A stretch of DNA of 64,000 nt from assembly GCF_016924645.1 (NCBI RefSeq), contig NZ_JAFFJV010000016.1, positions 62,001 through 126,000 of the forward strand. The letters are read 5' to 3'. The translations under genes were made by a program, and so were the position numbers. The stretch's first letter is position 1. Every line of letters begins with the position of its first letter. Positions 16,806 to 26,366 of the stretch are shown piece after piece. Origin of the DNA: Rufibacter psychrotolerans. GTDB lineage: Bacteria; Bacteroidota; Bacteroidia; Cytophagales; Hymenobacteraceae. The notes beneath the pieces were generated by a model. That model did not search any database. It saw nothing but the letters and a program-made list of their open reading frames with translations, and was not told where the DNA came from.

Positions 16806-19028
16806 CTACTCCTGCGCCAGCTGCCGCCGCGCCTTGTACGCGGCCACCCCGGCATCCAGGAACTGGATGAACTTCTGCACATCGCGCTCGTAGGCCACCG
16901 GCGTGACCAAGGAGTTCTCGTGCTCGTCCATGAGCACGTAGTAGGGCTGGGCGTTCACGTTGAACTTGGTGATCTGGTAGTCGGCGTACTTCTTGCCCAG
17001 GGTGGTCTTCTGCTTGCCGTCATAGGGGCTGGTGTACCATTCGTTCTCCGGAAGCTCGCTTTTGTCGTCTACGTACAGGGCGGCAATCACGAAGTTTTCG
17101 CGCAGGCGCTTGAGCACCTCGGGGTGCGACCACACGTTGGCCTCCATTTCGCGGCAGTTCACGCAACCGTGGCCAGTGAAATCAATGAAGATAGGCTTGC
17201 CTTGCTCCTGGGCACAGCGCTTGGCCTGCTCCAGGTCAAAGTAGCCCTGCAGGCCGTGCGGCAACTCCAGAAAATCGCCGTATTTGGGCGTGTCGCAAAG
17301 GGTGTTAGTGGCGCTGGCCACCATGCCGCGGTTAGCCCCCAGGTCAAAGTCCTGGGTAGACTGCGGCGGCAGGTACCCGGCCAGGGCCTTGAGCGGAGCG
17401 CCAAACAAACCCGGCACCAGGTACACCACAAACGCGAACACCACCACGGCAAGCAAGGTGCGCGGCACGCTCAGGTACGGCAGGTCAGAGTCGTGCGAGA
17501 ACTTGAGCTTGCCCAGCAGGTAAAAGCCCATGAGCGTGAAAATAACAATCCAGAGGGCCAGGTACACTTCGCGGTCCAGCAAACCCCAGTGGTACACCTG
17601 GTCGGCGATGCTCAGGAACTTGAGGGCCAGCGCCAACTCTATAAACCCCAGGCACACCTTCACCGAGTTCAGCCAGCCACCCGACCGGGGCAGCGTGCTC
17701 AGCCAATTAGGAAAAATGGCGAACAGGGTAAACGGCAGCGCAAAGGCCATGGAGTAGGCAAACATGCCGGCAATGGGCTTCAGGGTCTCCCCTCCCGCTG
17801 ACATTACCAGAAGCGAGCCCACAATAGGACCAGTGCAGGAAAAAGACACCAGCACCAGCGTAATGGCCATGAAGAACACGCCGTAATACCCGCCCTTGTC
17901 GGCCTGGGCATCGGCTTTGTTCACCAGCCAGTGCGGTAGCGTAATCTCAAACATGCCCAGAAACGACATGGCAAACAGCAGGAACACCACAAAGAACAGC
18001 ACGTTGGGCAGCCAGTGCGTGCTCAGGAAATTAGCCACCTCGGGGCCGGCCAGTTTGGCCACCAGCGTACCGATGAGCGTGTAAAACGCAATGATGGACA
18101 AGCCGTACACCAGCGCCTTGATGATTCCGCTCAGCCGGGTGGCGCTGCCACCGGTGAAGAACGTCACCGTCATGGGAATCATGGGGAACACGCAGGGCGT
18201 GAGCAAGGCCACCAAACCCGACAGAAAGGCCGCCAGCATAAAGTCCCACAGCCCTACCGTGGCGGTAGAGGCTTCTTCCGCCGAGGTTGCGGTAACCTCG
18301 GTTGGGGTAGGCGCAACAGCGGCCACGGCGGTGTTGCCCGAGTCAGTTGCCTGGGGAAAGGCGGTCACGGGGGCGGTTTCGCTCAGGAGCGAGGTATCGG
18401 GCGTTGTGGGAGCGGTATTGCTAGCAGCCGGCACCGCGGCTGGTTGGGTGCCCGTGGCCTCCCCAGCCGGGGCATTCTGCACAGGAGCAGCTCCGCCGGT
18501 ACCGGTACCGGGAGCCGGCTGGTTCGCCGGGGCCGCCGCACCGGGCAGCACCTTGATCTGGGTAAAGTTAAAGTCGCCCTCGCCGGGGATGCACTGGCCG
18601 TTCACCTCTGAGCACACCTGGTACTCGTAGCTTCCTTTCACCACCAGCGTGGGTTGCAGCACCTTGATCCGCTGCCGGAACTGGCCGGTTTTGGTAAAGT
18701 ACGTGTACTCGCCGCCCCAGGTCTGGTCAAACTTCTTCTTGGGGTTTACCGGCTTTATCTTGCCCACCAGGACGTAGGAAGGGTGTTTCTGGAAGGTGAA
18801 CGTGGTCACAATGGGCCCCAGGTCCGGGTCAAAGTCCGAGGAATAAAGGTACCATTCGGGGATGATTCTGGCGTTGAAGATCAGGTCCACCTCCTCGCCC
18901 ACCTTCACCTCGGTAGCCGACACGTCATGGCTCCAGGTAGCCGGTTTCAGGACCTGGGCCTGCGCCGCGAGCATGAAGAAGAACAAGGCCAGCAGCAAGC
19001 CCCCGCCACGTTTCCAAACTATTTCCAT
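16806..19028 (-). CDS. dsbD: DsbD-type thiol:disulfide interchange protein
   Basis: Inner-membrane protein of 740 residues that moves electrons from cytosolic thioredoxin to periplasmic thiols. Order: signal peptide (1-25), DsbD-alpha-like domain (about 30-165), an Ala/Pro/Thr-rich linker (about 170-250), a CcdA/DsbD membrane core with the two redox cysteines in TPCVFPMIPMT and FSCTGPIVG, then a C-terminal thioredoxin fold with C622-V-N-C625. All redox cysteine pairs are present. The long low-complexity linker is unusual but common in Bacteroidota versions. The likely electron donor is the thioredoxin encoded at 7.3 kb. Confidence 0.92.
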   Translation of the reverse strand: MEIVWKRGGGLLLALFFFMLAAQAQVLKPATWSHDVSATEVKVGEEVDLIFNARIIPEWYLYSSDFDPDLGPIVTTFTFQKHPSYVLVGKIKPVNPKKKFDQTWGGEYTYFTKTGQFRQRIKVLQPTLVVKGSYEYQVCSEVNGQCIPGEGDFNFTQIKVLPGAAAPANQPAPGTGTGGAAPVQNAPAGEATGTQPAAVPAASNTAPTTPDTSLLSETAPVTAFPQATDSGNTAVAAVAPTPTEVTATSAEEASTATVGLWDFMLAAFLSGLVALLTPCVFPMIPMTVTFFTGGSATRLSGIIKALVYGLSIIAFYTLIGTLVAKLAGPEVANFLSTHWLPNVLFFVVFLLFAMSFLGMFEITLPHWLVNKADAQADKGGYYGVFFMAITLVLVSFSCTGPIVGSLLVMSAGGETLKPIAGMFAYSMAFALPFTLFAIFPNWLSTLPRSGGWLNSVKVCLGFIELALALKFLSIADQVYHWGLLDREVYLALWIVIFTLMGFYLLGKLKFSHDSDLPYLSVPRTLLAVVVFAFVVYLVPGLFGAPLKALAGYLPPQSTQDFDLGANRGMVASATNTLCDTPKYGDFLELPHGLQGYFDLEQAKRCAQEQGKPIFIDFTGHGCVNCREMEANVWSHPEVLKRLRENFVIAALYVDDKSELPENEWYTSPYDGKQKTTLGKKYADYQITKFNVNAQPYYVLMDEHENSLVTPVAYERDVQKFIQFLDAGVAAYKARRQLAQE

Positions 19029-19249
19029 TTGTATTTTTTAACGCTTGATATAGAGGGGCTAAATTAATACAATTACCCCGTAAACCCGAACAAACCCACC
19101 GCAGGGCCTCTAAATTGGGGCATAACGGCGGTTTACTTTCTGCCACCGTTCCCGTACATGAAACGAATATATTCTCTTTGATAGTGCTAATAAACCTTTA
19201 AATTTGAAGCAAGCGACCTTTTCTCACCCCTGAGAGGTTGCCCTGACCT

Positions 19250-20560
19250 ATGATCCTGAACATCTTCCTTACCATTCTGCTGGTTGCCCTGAATGGTTTT
19301 TTTGTGGCCGCTGAGTTTGCCCTGGTAAAAGTACGGGCTTCGCAGATTGAGCTGCGGGCGCAGGCCGGCAACCAACTGGCCAAAGTGGCCCACCACATGA
19401 TCGGGCACCTGGATGCCTACCTTTCTGCCACGCAATTGGGCATCACGCTGGCCTCCCTGGGCCTGGGCTGGATTGGCGAGGGCGTGGTGTCTGAGATTAT
19501 CATTGAGATCATGCACGCCATGGGCGTTGCCGCAGACCCAGAGTTGGCGCACCAGATTGCCCTGCCCATCTCCTTTGCCGTGATCACGGTACTGCACATT
19601 GTATTTGGCGAGCTGGCGCCTAAGTCGCTGGCCATCCAGCGGCCCGAGTCTACCACCCTGGCAGTGGCCGTTCCCCTCCGGATTGTCTACTACATCCTGC
19701 TGCCCTTTATCTGGGTTCTCAACGGCTTCTCCAACTTTATCCTGAAACGGGTGGGCATCACGCCCATGCACGGCTCTGAGGTGCACACCGCCGAGGAACT
19801 GCGTCTCTTGTTTGAGCAGAGCGCCGAGAGCGGCGAGATTGGCGGCAGCCAGCAGGAGCTGATTGAGAACGTGTTTGAGTTCAATGAGCGCATGGTCAAG
19901 CAAATCATGGTACCCCGCACCAAACTGGTGGCCCTGGACCTGGACTCCACCGAGCAGGAAATCTTTGACGTAGTCTTCAACGAAGGCTACACCCGCATGC
20001 CCGTTTACCGCGACACCATTGACAACATTGTGGGCATCCTGTACGTGAAGGACCTGCTGGTGGTGCTGCGCGCCGGCGAGCAAGTGAACCTGACGAAACT
20101 CATGCGCCAGCCTTACTTTGTGCCCGAAACCAAGAAAATCAGCCGCTTGCTCAAAGATTTCCAGCGCAACCGCATGCACATTGCTGTAGTGTCAGACGAG
20201 TTTGGCGGCACCTCGGGCATCGTGACCATCGAAGACATTATTGAGGAACTGGTGGGCGAGATTCAGGACGAGTACGACGAGGAAGTGCCCCTGGTGGAAA
20301 AAGTGGGTGACTTTGAGTTCAGGGTAAGCACCGCCGCCTCCATCCAGGATGCCAACGACGACCTGCCTTATCCGCTCCCCGAGGGCGAGGACTACGAAAC
20401 CGTAGGCGGATACCTCAACATGATCTACGGCCGCATTCCCGAGATTGGCGAAACCGTGGTGGAGGGCGTGTACGAGTTCAAAGTCCTGGAGAAAACCGAG
20501 CGCAACGTAGAATCGGTGCTTCTCACCGTCACCGAGGACAAACGCGACGATATCTTGTAA
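19250..20560 (+). CDS. CNNM/HlyC-CorC family transporter-like protein
   Basis: A 436-residue membrane protein. Order: DUF21/CNNM transmembrane domain (about 1-190; ATQLGITLASLGLGWIGE, HIVFGELAPKSLA), two CBS domains (about 205-330; IMVPRTKLVALDLDS, RMPVYRDTIDNIVGILYVKD, FGGTSGIVTIEDIIEELVG) and a C-terminal CorC_HlyC domain (about 345-430). Members are linked to magnesium or cobalt homeostasis; the older name hemolysin is misleading. Domain content and length are complete. It is followed by a dispersed palindrome and then a small membrane protein gene on the same strand. Confidence 0.92.
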   Translation: MILNIFLTILLVALNGFFVAAEFALVKVRASQIELRAQAGNQLAKVAHHMIGHLDAYLSATQLGITLASLGLGWIGEGVVSEIIIEIMHAMGVAADPELAHQIALPISFAVITVLHIVFGELAPKSLAIQRPESTTLAVAVPLRIVYYILLPFIWVLNGFSNFILKRVGITPMHGSEVHTAEELRLLFEQSAESGEIGGSQQELIENVFEFNERMVKQIMVPRTKLVALDLDSTEQEIFDVVFNEGYTRMPVYRDTIDNIVGILYVKDLLVVLRAGEQVNLTKLMRQPYFVPETKKISRLLKDFQRNRMHIAVVSDEFGGTSGIVTIEDIIEELVGEIQDEYDEEVPLVEKVGDFEFRVSTAASIQDANDDLPYPLPEGEDYETVGGYLNMIYGRIPEIGETVVEGVYEFKVLEKTERNVESVLLTVTEDKRDDIL

Positions 20561-20602
20561 GGTGTTTCGGGGCTGCTTTCTGGAAAACAGCCCCGAAACA
20601 CC
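20561..20602. repeat. dispersed palindrome, strong copy
   Basis: Arms of 19 bp starting GGTGTTTCGGGGCTG with one mismatch and a tight loop directly follow the stop codon of the CNNM/CBS gene. Confidence 0.8.
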
Positions 20603-20618
20603 TTCGCTTTTCTAAAGA

Positions 20619-21107
20619 ATGATCCGGCTCACAGAACAGAAAAAAGCCCGCTTGGTTTCTTTTGGGATTGCCACGGCTGTGCTGACTGGCTTTTGCTCCT
20701 TCATCAGTTATTTTCTTGAAACCAACTTTTCCTATCAGGGTGAAGCTGCTCTGAAGGGCTACGGGCACCTCCTGGAAGAAGACCTTACCAAGGGCCTGTT
20801 TGTGGTCATCTCCGGTAATCTGGTTCTTTCCACCTTGATCACCCACCAGTTCTTTTTACTCCTGGAAAGGGAAGTGCAGGTCATTGCCTACAAACTTTTA
20901 AGAGGGGCAGCTTTGTTGATTTTAGCGCTGCTGTTGGCATACCTTGGAGAGAAAATACAGGAAGGCCTTTCCGCTCCCCTACTCCATCACACAAGACTCA
21001 TAGACATCACGCTGACTTGGGTACTGAGAATAATCGGCTTCTTCCAGGGATATTGGCTCACTAAAATAGTGTGTACCTATTCGAAACATTCAAAAGTCTC
21101 TATTTAA
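20619..21107 (+). CDS. small membrane protein of unknown function
   Basis: A 162-residue protein with four predicted membrane spans (about 12-32, 58-80, 92-108, 130-150) and a basic C-terminus. The sequence starts MIRLTEQKKARLVSFGIATA. No family is recognised. It is probably transcribed from upstream or with the CNNM/CBS gene, from which it is separated only by the repeat. Base composition becomes AT-rich near its end. Confidence 0.6.
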   Translation: MIRLTEQKKARLVSFGIATAVLTGFCSFISYFLETNFSYQGEAALKGYGHLLEEDLTKGLFVVISGNLVLSTLITHQFFLLLEREVQVIAYKLLRGAALLILALLLAYLGEKIQEGLSAPLLHHTRLIDITLTWVLRIIGFFQGYWLTKIVCTYSKHSKVSI

Positions 21108-21894
21108 GAGATTGTCCTATTAAAGTTCAGCACTTAGCCACTCCCTCAGAAGGCCTAATCCAAACCATTGCAAGAATAAGCTGTTTTTTGGGCTTTTACC
21201 CTAAAACAACCTCAAAACAGGTATTGGCTATCTTCATACTTGAATTTTTTTCAGCATCTTCTTCTATCACTTCTTTTTTACTCTTTCTCCATCCGCTGCT
21301 ATTCCTTCCAAAGCTCATCACCACTAAAATCACAATAAAGCTTAATTCAAGATATATCATAAATAATTTAAAGCCAACTACTTAAACGCAACACATCAAA
21401 TACCCAATCAAAATAATACAACATCATCACTTAAACACTACAAACCCTGCTACACAGGTTCTACTAGGAGCACATTGTATTTTAAGCTTCTTTGTTGCCC
21501 GGCTAAATCCAAAGGCACTGATGCACCCATAACCCTTTGTACCTTTTTCACGTTTCGGGTATTAAAAAGCAAAAAAGCTATATATTAATTCCTCAGCATC
21601 ATCTACTATGGTTCAACCGTGCTTCCATTTTCAGATCTCTGCCGAAGCTTTACAGGGCAAGGTATCTGAAATCGGGAAGGCGGCCGGTGGGGAATCCGCT
21701 GAAAACGCTCCTTTCGTCAGGAATACTTTTCTCAACCATACACTTAGATCTATCGGAAACGGAGTCTTGGCCCCTCGGCATTCAGCCAAGGCGTTGCTGT
21801 TTGCTTTGCATTCATGGCGGCACGCCTCTGGGCACCTTGTCACGTGCGCTTCCCTCCGTAGCCCTTTTAACCCCCTAAACACCCACTGATAACT
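21108..21894. other. 787-bp gene-free, AT-rich leader region
   Basis: No convincing gene. The first 500 bp are markedly AT-rich compared with the neighbourhood, and a degenerate dispersed palindrome lies at 21181-21220. The rest, up to the first cluster gene, has short open frames on both strands with no family resemblance. It probably holds the promoter and leader of the glycan gene cluster, but no perfect TTTG-N19-TAnnTTTG match is seen; TACCTTTT near 21540 is the nearest -7-like sequence. Confidence 0.5.
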
Positions 21895-23013
21895 ATGAAA
21901 AAGAAAGTCTTGATTACCGGCGGTGCAGGCTTCATTGGGTCTCACCTGGCAGATGAACTAATCAACTTCGGATATGAGGTACGCGCCCTGGATAACCTTT
22001 CTGAGCAAGTGCACGGCAAAGATTGTGAGCGCCCAGAATACCTTCACCCCGAGGTGGAGCTGCAGGTAGGCGACGTGCGTGACAAAGCGGCCGTGAAGAA
22101 AGCCCTGGATGGCGTAGATGCCGTGTTCCACTTCGCCGCCATGGTGGGTGTGGGCCAGAGCATGTATGAAATCAAGGAATACACTGATGTGAACAACATC
22201 GGCACCGCCGTTCTGTTGGAGTGCTTAATTGAGAAGCCGGTGAGCAAACTGGTGGTAGCCTCCAGCATGAGCATCTACGGCGAGGGCCTCTATACTTCCA
22301 CCACCGGCGAGAAGGTGATTGCTGCCGAGCGTGGCCTGGAGCAACTCAAAGCCGGCGACTGGGAACTGAAAGACGACAAAGGCGGTATCTTAACCCCGAT
22401 CGCAACGCCTGAATCTAAAATTCCGTGTCTGTCCTCGGTGTACGCACTGTCCAAATATGACCAGGAGCGCCTTTGCTTAATGGTGGGCCGTGCCTACAAC
22501 ATCCCGACCGTGGCCATGCGCTTCTTCAACGTGTATGGCACGCGTCAGGCGTTGTCTAACCCATACACCGGCGTGCTGGCCATCTTCGCCTCGCGCTTCC
22601 TGAACAACAACGCCCCTATGATTTTCGAGGACGGAAACCAGCAGCGCGATTTCGTGCACGTGCGCGATGTGGCGTTGGCTTGTCGTTTGGCCATGGAGAA
22701 AGAGGAAGCCAACGGGCAGGTCTTCAACGTGGGCAGCGGCAACAACTACACCATTAAAGAGATTGGCGAGCGTTTAGCTCAGGTAATGGGAAAACAGGAA
22801 TTAATTCCTGAGATTACCGGTAAGTACCGCGTAGGCGACATCCGCCACTGCTACGCCGACATCAGCCTGGCCAAAGAGGTGCTGGGCTTCTATCCACAAG
22901 TAGAATTCAACAGCGGTTTAACTGAGCTGGCCGATTGGCTGGAGGGACAGATTGCGTACGACCGCGTCAATGAGGCGAGCGCCGAGTTAGCAGCCCGGGG
23001 CTTAACCGTGTAA
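21895..23013 (+). CDS. SDR-family NAD-dependent sugar epimerase/dehydratase
   Basis: A 372-residue extended short-chain dehydrogenase. The Rossmann glycine motif is GGAGFIGS (residues 9-16), and the catalytic Tyr183/Lys187 lie in YALSK. The Ser of SSMSIYGEG and the C-terminal substrate region RDFVHVRDVA are also present. It probably acts on a nucleotide sugar (UDP-glucose 4-epimerase branch), but the substrate cannot be read from sequence. It is the first gene of the cluster and is followed after 46 bp by the hydrolase-epimerase fusion. Confidence 0.9.
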   Translation: MKKKVLITGGAGFIGSHLADELINFGYEVRALDNLSEQVHGKDCERPEYLHPEVELQVGDVRDKAAVKKALDGVDAVFHFAAMVGVGQSMYEIKEYTDVNNIGTAVLLECLIEKPVSKLVVASSMSIYGEGLYTSTTGEKVIAAERGLEQLKAGDWELKDDKGGILTPIATPESKIPCLSSVYALSKYDQERLCLMVGRAYNIPTVAMRFFNVYGTRQALSNPYTGVLAIFASRFLNNNAPMIFEDGNQQRDFVHVRDVALACRLAMEKEEANGQVFNVGSGNNYTIKEIGERLAQVMGKQELIPEITGKYRVGDIRHCYADISLAKEVLGFYPQVEFNSGLTELADWLEGQIAYDRVNEASAELAARGLTV

Positions 23014-23059
23014 GTCCGCGTTTCTGACTTGTTTTCCCAAAAAGAAGCTTAAAACCCGT

Positions 23060-25111
23060 ATGACAAGAACCGCTAAATCACAACCTAAACATACTCCCCT
23101 GGCCGCCCCCACCATCGGCTTGGTACAATGGTTCCAGCCTGGTGAGCACGCCCGTGTGGAAGAATCCCTCGCGGAAATGAAAGAACTTGGCGTCACGGAA
23201 CTGCGCACCGGCATCTCCTGGGCAACCTATACTACTGAGGAAGGCAAGGCGTGGTACAGCTGGTTGATTCCTACTTTGGCCAAACAAGTGCAGGTGCTGC
23301 CTTGTTTCCAGGGAACGCCCCCGCATTTGGGAGTAACTGCCAAGACCTCGGCCCCGCCGCAAAATCCGAACGCTTTCGCAGAGTTCCTGCACGAGGTATT
23401 GGCTGACCTGGGCACCCACTTTGAGTGGGTAGAGCTCTGGAACGAGCCCAACAACATTGCCCATTACGACTATACCTTAGACCAGAACTGGAACACGTTC
23501 TCCCAGATGATAGCCGTAGCGGCCCAAGTAGCCAGGCAGCACGGTAAGAAAACCGTATTGGGCGGCATGAGCCCCATCGATCCCAACTGGCTGCAACTCA
23601 TGTACAGCCGTGGCGTGCTGGAAAACATTAACGCCGTAGGCATCCACGGGTTCCCCGATGTTTATGACCAAAATTGGGAAGGCTGGGACGCGAACATCCA
23701 ACGCGTGCGCGAGGTGCTGGACCGCAACAACACCAAAGCCGAGATCTGGATCACCGAGGCCGGTTTCTCTACCTGGCAGCACGACGAGTTCAAGCAGTTC
23801 CAGGAGTTCAGAAAGGTGAGCAAAGCCCCGGTAACCAAAGTGTACTGGAGCAGCCTGCATGACCTGGACGCTGAAGGCAAGTTTCACGTGGACAATCGTG
23901 CTTTGTTCTTCGGGTTGAAGAACGTGGATGGCTCGCCTAAACTCCTTTATAGATTATGGGCTGAAAACGGTTTGGATGGGCTGGACAAGTTCAACTTCAT
24001 CCGCCGCAAAGAAGATTTCTCAGACCAGGAGCGCTATTCAGTAGTGACGGGCGGAGCTGGCTTTGTGGGCACTAACCTAGCCAAACGCCTTTTGGAGCAA
24101 GGCAAGCGCGTGCTCATTTTTGATAACCTTTCCCGCACCGGCGTAGAGCGCAACCTGCAGTGGCTGCACCAGAACTACGGCGAGAAGCTGGAAGTGTACG
24201 TAGGCGACATCCGTGACCTGCAGGCCGTGAAACGCGTGATGAAGTACGCCAACGAGGTGTACCATTTTGCGGCGCAGGTAGCAGTGACGACTTCTTTGAC
24301 CGGTCCCATCCAAGATTTTGAAATCAACGCAAGAGGCGTGGTGAACGTGCTGGAAGCCATCCGGGCGCAGGACAATCCGCCGCCGCTGGTGTTCACGTCT
24401 ACGAATAAAGTGTACGGCGGCCTGGAAGACCTTCGGTTCATCCCGAACGGCACCCGCTACAACCCTTCAGACAAGCACATTAAAGCCAACGGCATTTCAG
24501 AGGCCCGTCCGCTGGACTTCCACAGCCCGTATGGCTGCTCCAAAGGCGCCGCTGACCAATACGTGGTAGATTATGCCAGAACGTATGGCATTCCGGCCGT
24601 GGTGTTTAGAATGAGCTGCATCTACGGTCCGCACCAGTACGGCAACGAAGACCAGGGCTGGGTAGCGCACTTCGCCATCAGAGCCATTGAGAACAAGGCC
24701 ATCAGCATTTACGGAGACGGTAAGCAGGTACGCGACATCCTGTTCGTGGAAGACCTGGTAGATGCGTTTTTGCTGGCGCAGGAGAACATGAAAGACCTGT
24801 CCGGACAGGCCTTCAACATTGGTGGCGGCGTGAAAAACACCACCAGCCTGCTGGAGTTACTGGACTTGATTGGCACCTACCGCGGCAAGAAAGTGAACCT
24901 GAGCTTCGGCGACTGGAGACCAGGCGACCAGCACTATTATGTGTCTGACATCCGAAAGTTCCACGAGGCCACCGGCTGGTACCCAAAAAACAGTGTGGCC
25001 GAAGGCGTAGCCAAATTGTACCAGTGGCTCTGCGAAACCAGAGGCATTGAAGTGTCTTTGAAAGCTCCCGTCGCTGTGGAACAAGAAACCGATAACGTAG
25101 CAGTAGCTTAA
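23060..25111 (+). CDS. fusion: glycoside-hydrolase barrel + SDR sugar epimerase
   Basis: A 683-residue two-domain protein with no signal peptide. Residues 19-310 form a clan GH-A-like TIM barrel in the normal strand order: beta-1 VQWFQPGEH, beta-2 LRTGISW, beta-3 VLPCFQG, beta-4 VELWNEPNN (acid/base E129), beta-7 IWITEAGFS (nucleophile E233), beta-8 VYWSSLHD. Residues 326-665 are an extended SDR of the CDP-paratose/tyvelose 2-epimerase type, with GGAGFVGT (331-338), TNKVYGG and Y491-x3-K495. Both active sites look complete. The barrel is a homologue of the circularly permuted protein encoded at 47842-48726. The ADH gene follows after 9 bp. Substrate is unknown. Confidence 0.88.
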   Translation: MTRTAKSQPKHTPLAAPTIGLVQWFQPGEHARVEESLAEMKELGVTELRTGISWATYTTEEGKAWYSWLIPTLAKQVQVLPCFQGTPPHLGVTAKTSAPPQNPNAFAEFLHEVLADLGTHFEWVELWNEPNNIAHYDYTLDQNWNTFSQMIAVAAQVARQHGKKTVLGGMSPIDPNWLQLMYSRGVLENINAVGIHGFPDVYDQNWEGWDANIQRVREVLDRNNTKAEIWITEAGFSTWQHDEFKQFQEFRKVSKAPVTKVYWSSLHDLDAEGKFHVDNRALFFGLKNVDGSPKLLYRLWAENGLDGLDKFNFIRRKEDFSDQERYSVVTGGAGFVGTNLAKRLLEQGKRVLIFDNLSRTGVERNLQWLHQNYGEKLEVYVGDIRDLQAVKRVMKYANEVYHFAAQVAVTTSLTGPIQDFEINARGVVNVLEAIRAQDNPPPLVFTSTNKVYGGLEDLRFIPNGTRYNPSDKHIKANGISEARPLDFHSPYGCSKGAADQYVVDYARTYGIPAVVFRMSCIYGPHQYGNEDQGWVAHFAIRAIENKAISIYGDGKQVRDILFVEDLVDAFLLAQENMKDLSGQAFNIGGGVKNTTSLLELLDLIGTYRGKKVNLSFGDWRPGDQHYYVSDIRKFHEATGWYPKNSVAEGVAKLYQWLCETRGIEVSLKAPVAVEQETDNVAVA

Positions 25112-25120
25112 TACCCTATC

Positions 25121-26125
25121 ATGCAAACCGACCTATTCCAAGAAACCCTTGACACCGCCGCTGCCACCACCATGGCGGCAGCGGTGATTACCGCTCCTAA
25201 ACAAGTAGAAATCCAGGAGGTAGCGCTGCCCGAACCAACTGCCACGCAAGTGCGCATTAAGCTGGAAGGCTGCGGACTGTGCGCCTCCAACATTCCCGTG
25301 TGGGAAGGCCGCGAGTGGTTCTCCTACCCTATCTCTGCTGGTAATCCCGGCCATGAAGGCTGGGGCATCATTGACGCCGTGGGCGCTGAGGTAAAAGACC
25401 TGAAAGTAGGCGACCGCGTAGCCGCCCTTTCCTATAATTCTTACGCCGCCTATGACGTAGCCGAAGCCACCTCGGTGGTGAAGTTACCGGAGTCATTGGC
25501 CGGCAAGCCGTTCCCCGGTGAGCCCTTGGGCTGCGCCATGAACATCTTCAAACGCTCTGATATCAAAGCCGGACAAACCGTGGCCATCCTGGGCATCGGG
25601 TTTCTGGGAGCTTTACTCGTACAATTAGCCAAAGAGGCGGGCGCCAGGGTTATTGCCATCTCCCAGCGTCCGTTCTCTCTGGACATCGCCCAGCAATGCG
25701 GTGCCGATGAAATCATCCCCATGGATGACCACTACAAAATCATTGAGCGCGTGAAAGAACTCACCGGTGAAGTCTTCTGCGACCGCGTGATTGAGTGCAC
25801 CGGCAAAGAATGGCCGTTGAACCTGGCCGGCGAGCTGTGCAAAGAGCGCGGCCGCCTCATCATCGCCGGGTTCCACCAGGACGGCATGCGCCAGGTGAAT
25901 ATCCAGCTCTGGAACTGGCGCGGCCTGGACGTGATTAACGCCCACGAGCGCGACCCGCAGATGTACTTGGATGGCATCAAAGAAGCAGTAGTAGCCGTAG
26001 AAAGCGGCCGCCTGAAACCCGAGATGCTCTACACCCACACCTTCCCGCTGGAGAAAATGGACGAGGCATTCGCCGCCCTCACGGACCGCCCGGAAGGGTT
26101 CATGAAGGCGATTGTGACGATGTAG
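25121..26125 (+). CDS. medium-chain zinc-type alcohol/polyol dehydrogenase
   Basis: A 334-residue MDR protein. The catalytic zinc ligands appear as C54 (EGCGLCASN) and H78-E79 (GHEGWG); the four-cysteine structural zinc loop is missing, which shortens the protein relative to classical ADHs. The cofactor motif is AILGIGFLGALL. The family oxidises or reduces sugars, polyols or their nucleotide forms. The gene starts 9 bp after the hydrolase-epimerase fusion, so it is cotranscribed and probably acts on the same sugar path. An alternative start at residue 18 (MAAAVITAP) would match the usual family N-terminus. Confidence 0.87.
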   Translation: MQTDLFQETLDTAAATTMAAAVITAPKQVEIQEVALPEPTATQVRIKLEGCGLCASNIPVWEGREWFSYPISAGNPGHEGWGIIDAVGAEVKDLKVGDRVAALSYNSYAAYDVAEATSVVKLPESLAGKPFPGEPLGCAMNIFKRSDIKAGQTVAILGIGFLGALLVQLAKEAGARVIAISQRPFSLDIAQQCGADEIIPMDDHYKIIERVKELTGEVFCDRVIECTGKEWPLNLAGELCKERGRLIIAGFHQDGMRQVNIQLWNWRGLDVINAHERDPQMYLDGIKEAVVAVESGRLKPEMLYTHTFPLEKMDEAFAALTDRPEGFMKAIVTM

Positions 26126-26147
26126 ATTTCGCATTGATGATCCGTAC

Positions 26148-26259
26148 GGACAGGTCGCGACCTGTCCTACTCGTCTCCCCGCGCATTGAACCAAAATTCA
26201 ACGCAACAGGCAACTGGTACTGCATTGAACAACCGTTTAGGACAGGTCGCGACCTGTCC
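26148..26259. repeat. paired perfect 20-bp palindromes
   Basis: GGACAGGTCGCGACCTGTCC, identical to its own reverse complement, occurs at 26148-26167 and again at 26240-26259. The copies are 92 bp apart between the dehydrogenase and oxidoreductase genes, and both are flanked by related TA-rich steps. The pair could be operator sites, a recombination site or a short repeat element. Confidence 0.85.
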
Positions 26260-26278
26260 CTACAACCACAACAAACCC

Positions 26279-26314
26279 GTTTCCCACCTCTTTTTCCAAA
26301 GACAGGTGGGAAAC
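26279..26314 (+). terminator. possible terminator hairpin inside the cluster
   Basis: A perfect 11-bp stem GTTTCCCACCT/AGGTGGGAAAC (26279-26289 and 26304-26314) with a T-rich loop is followed by ATTTTG. It may end or attenuate transcription after the dehydrogenase gene. Confidence 0.5.
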
Positions 26315-26366
26315 ATTTTGCTTCTACAAAGAAGCTGAACAACCTGGAAACAAACCCTTTCAACCT

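Noticed and set aside
21608..21889. 93-codon frame just before the glycan cluster
   Set aside because: Competing frames on both strands in the same place and no recognisable protein features; probably leader DNA.
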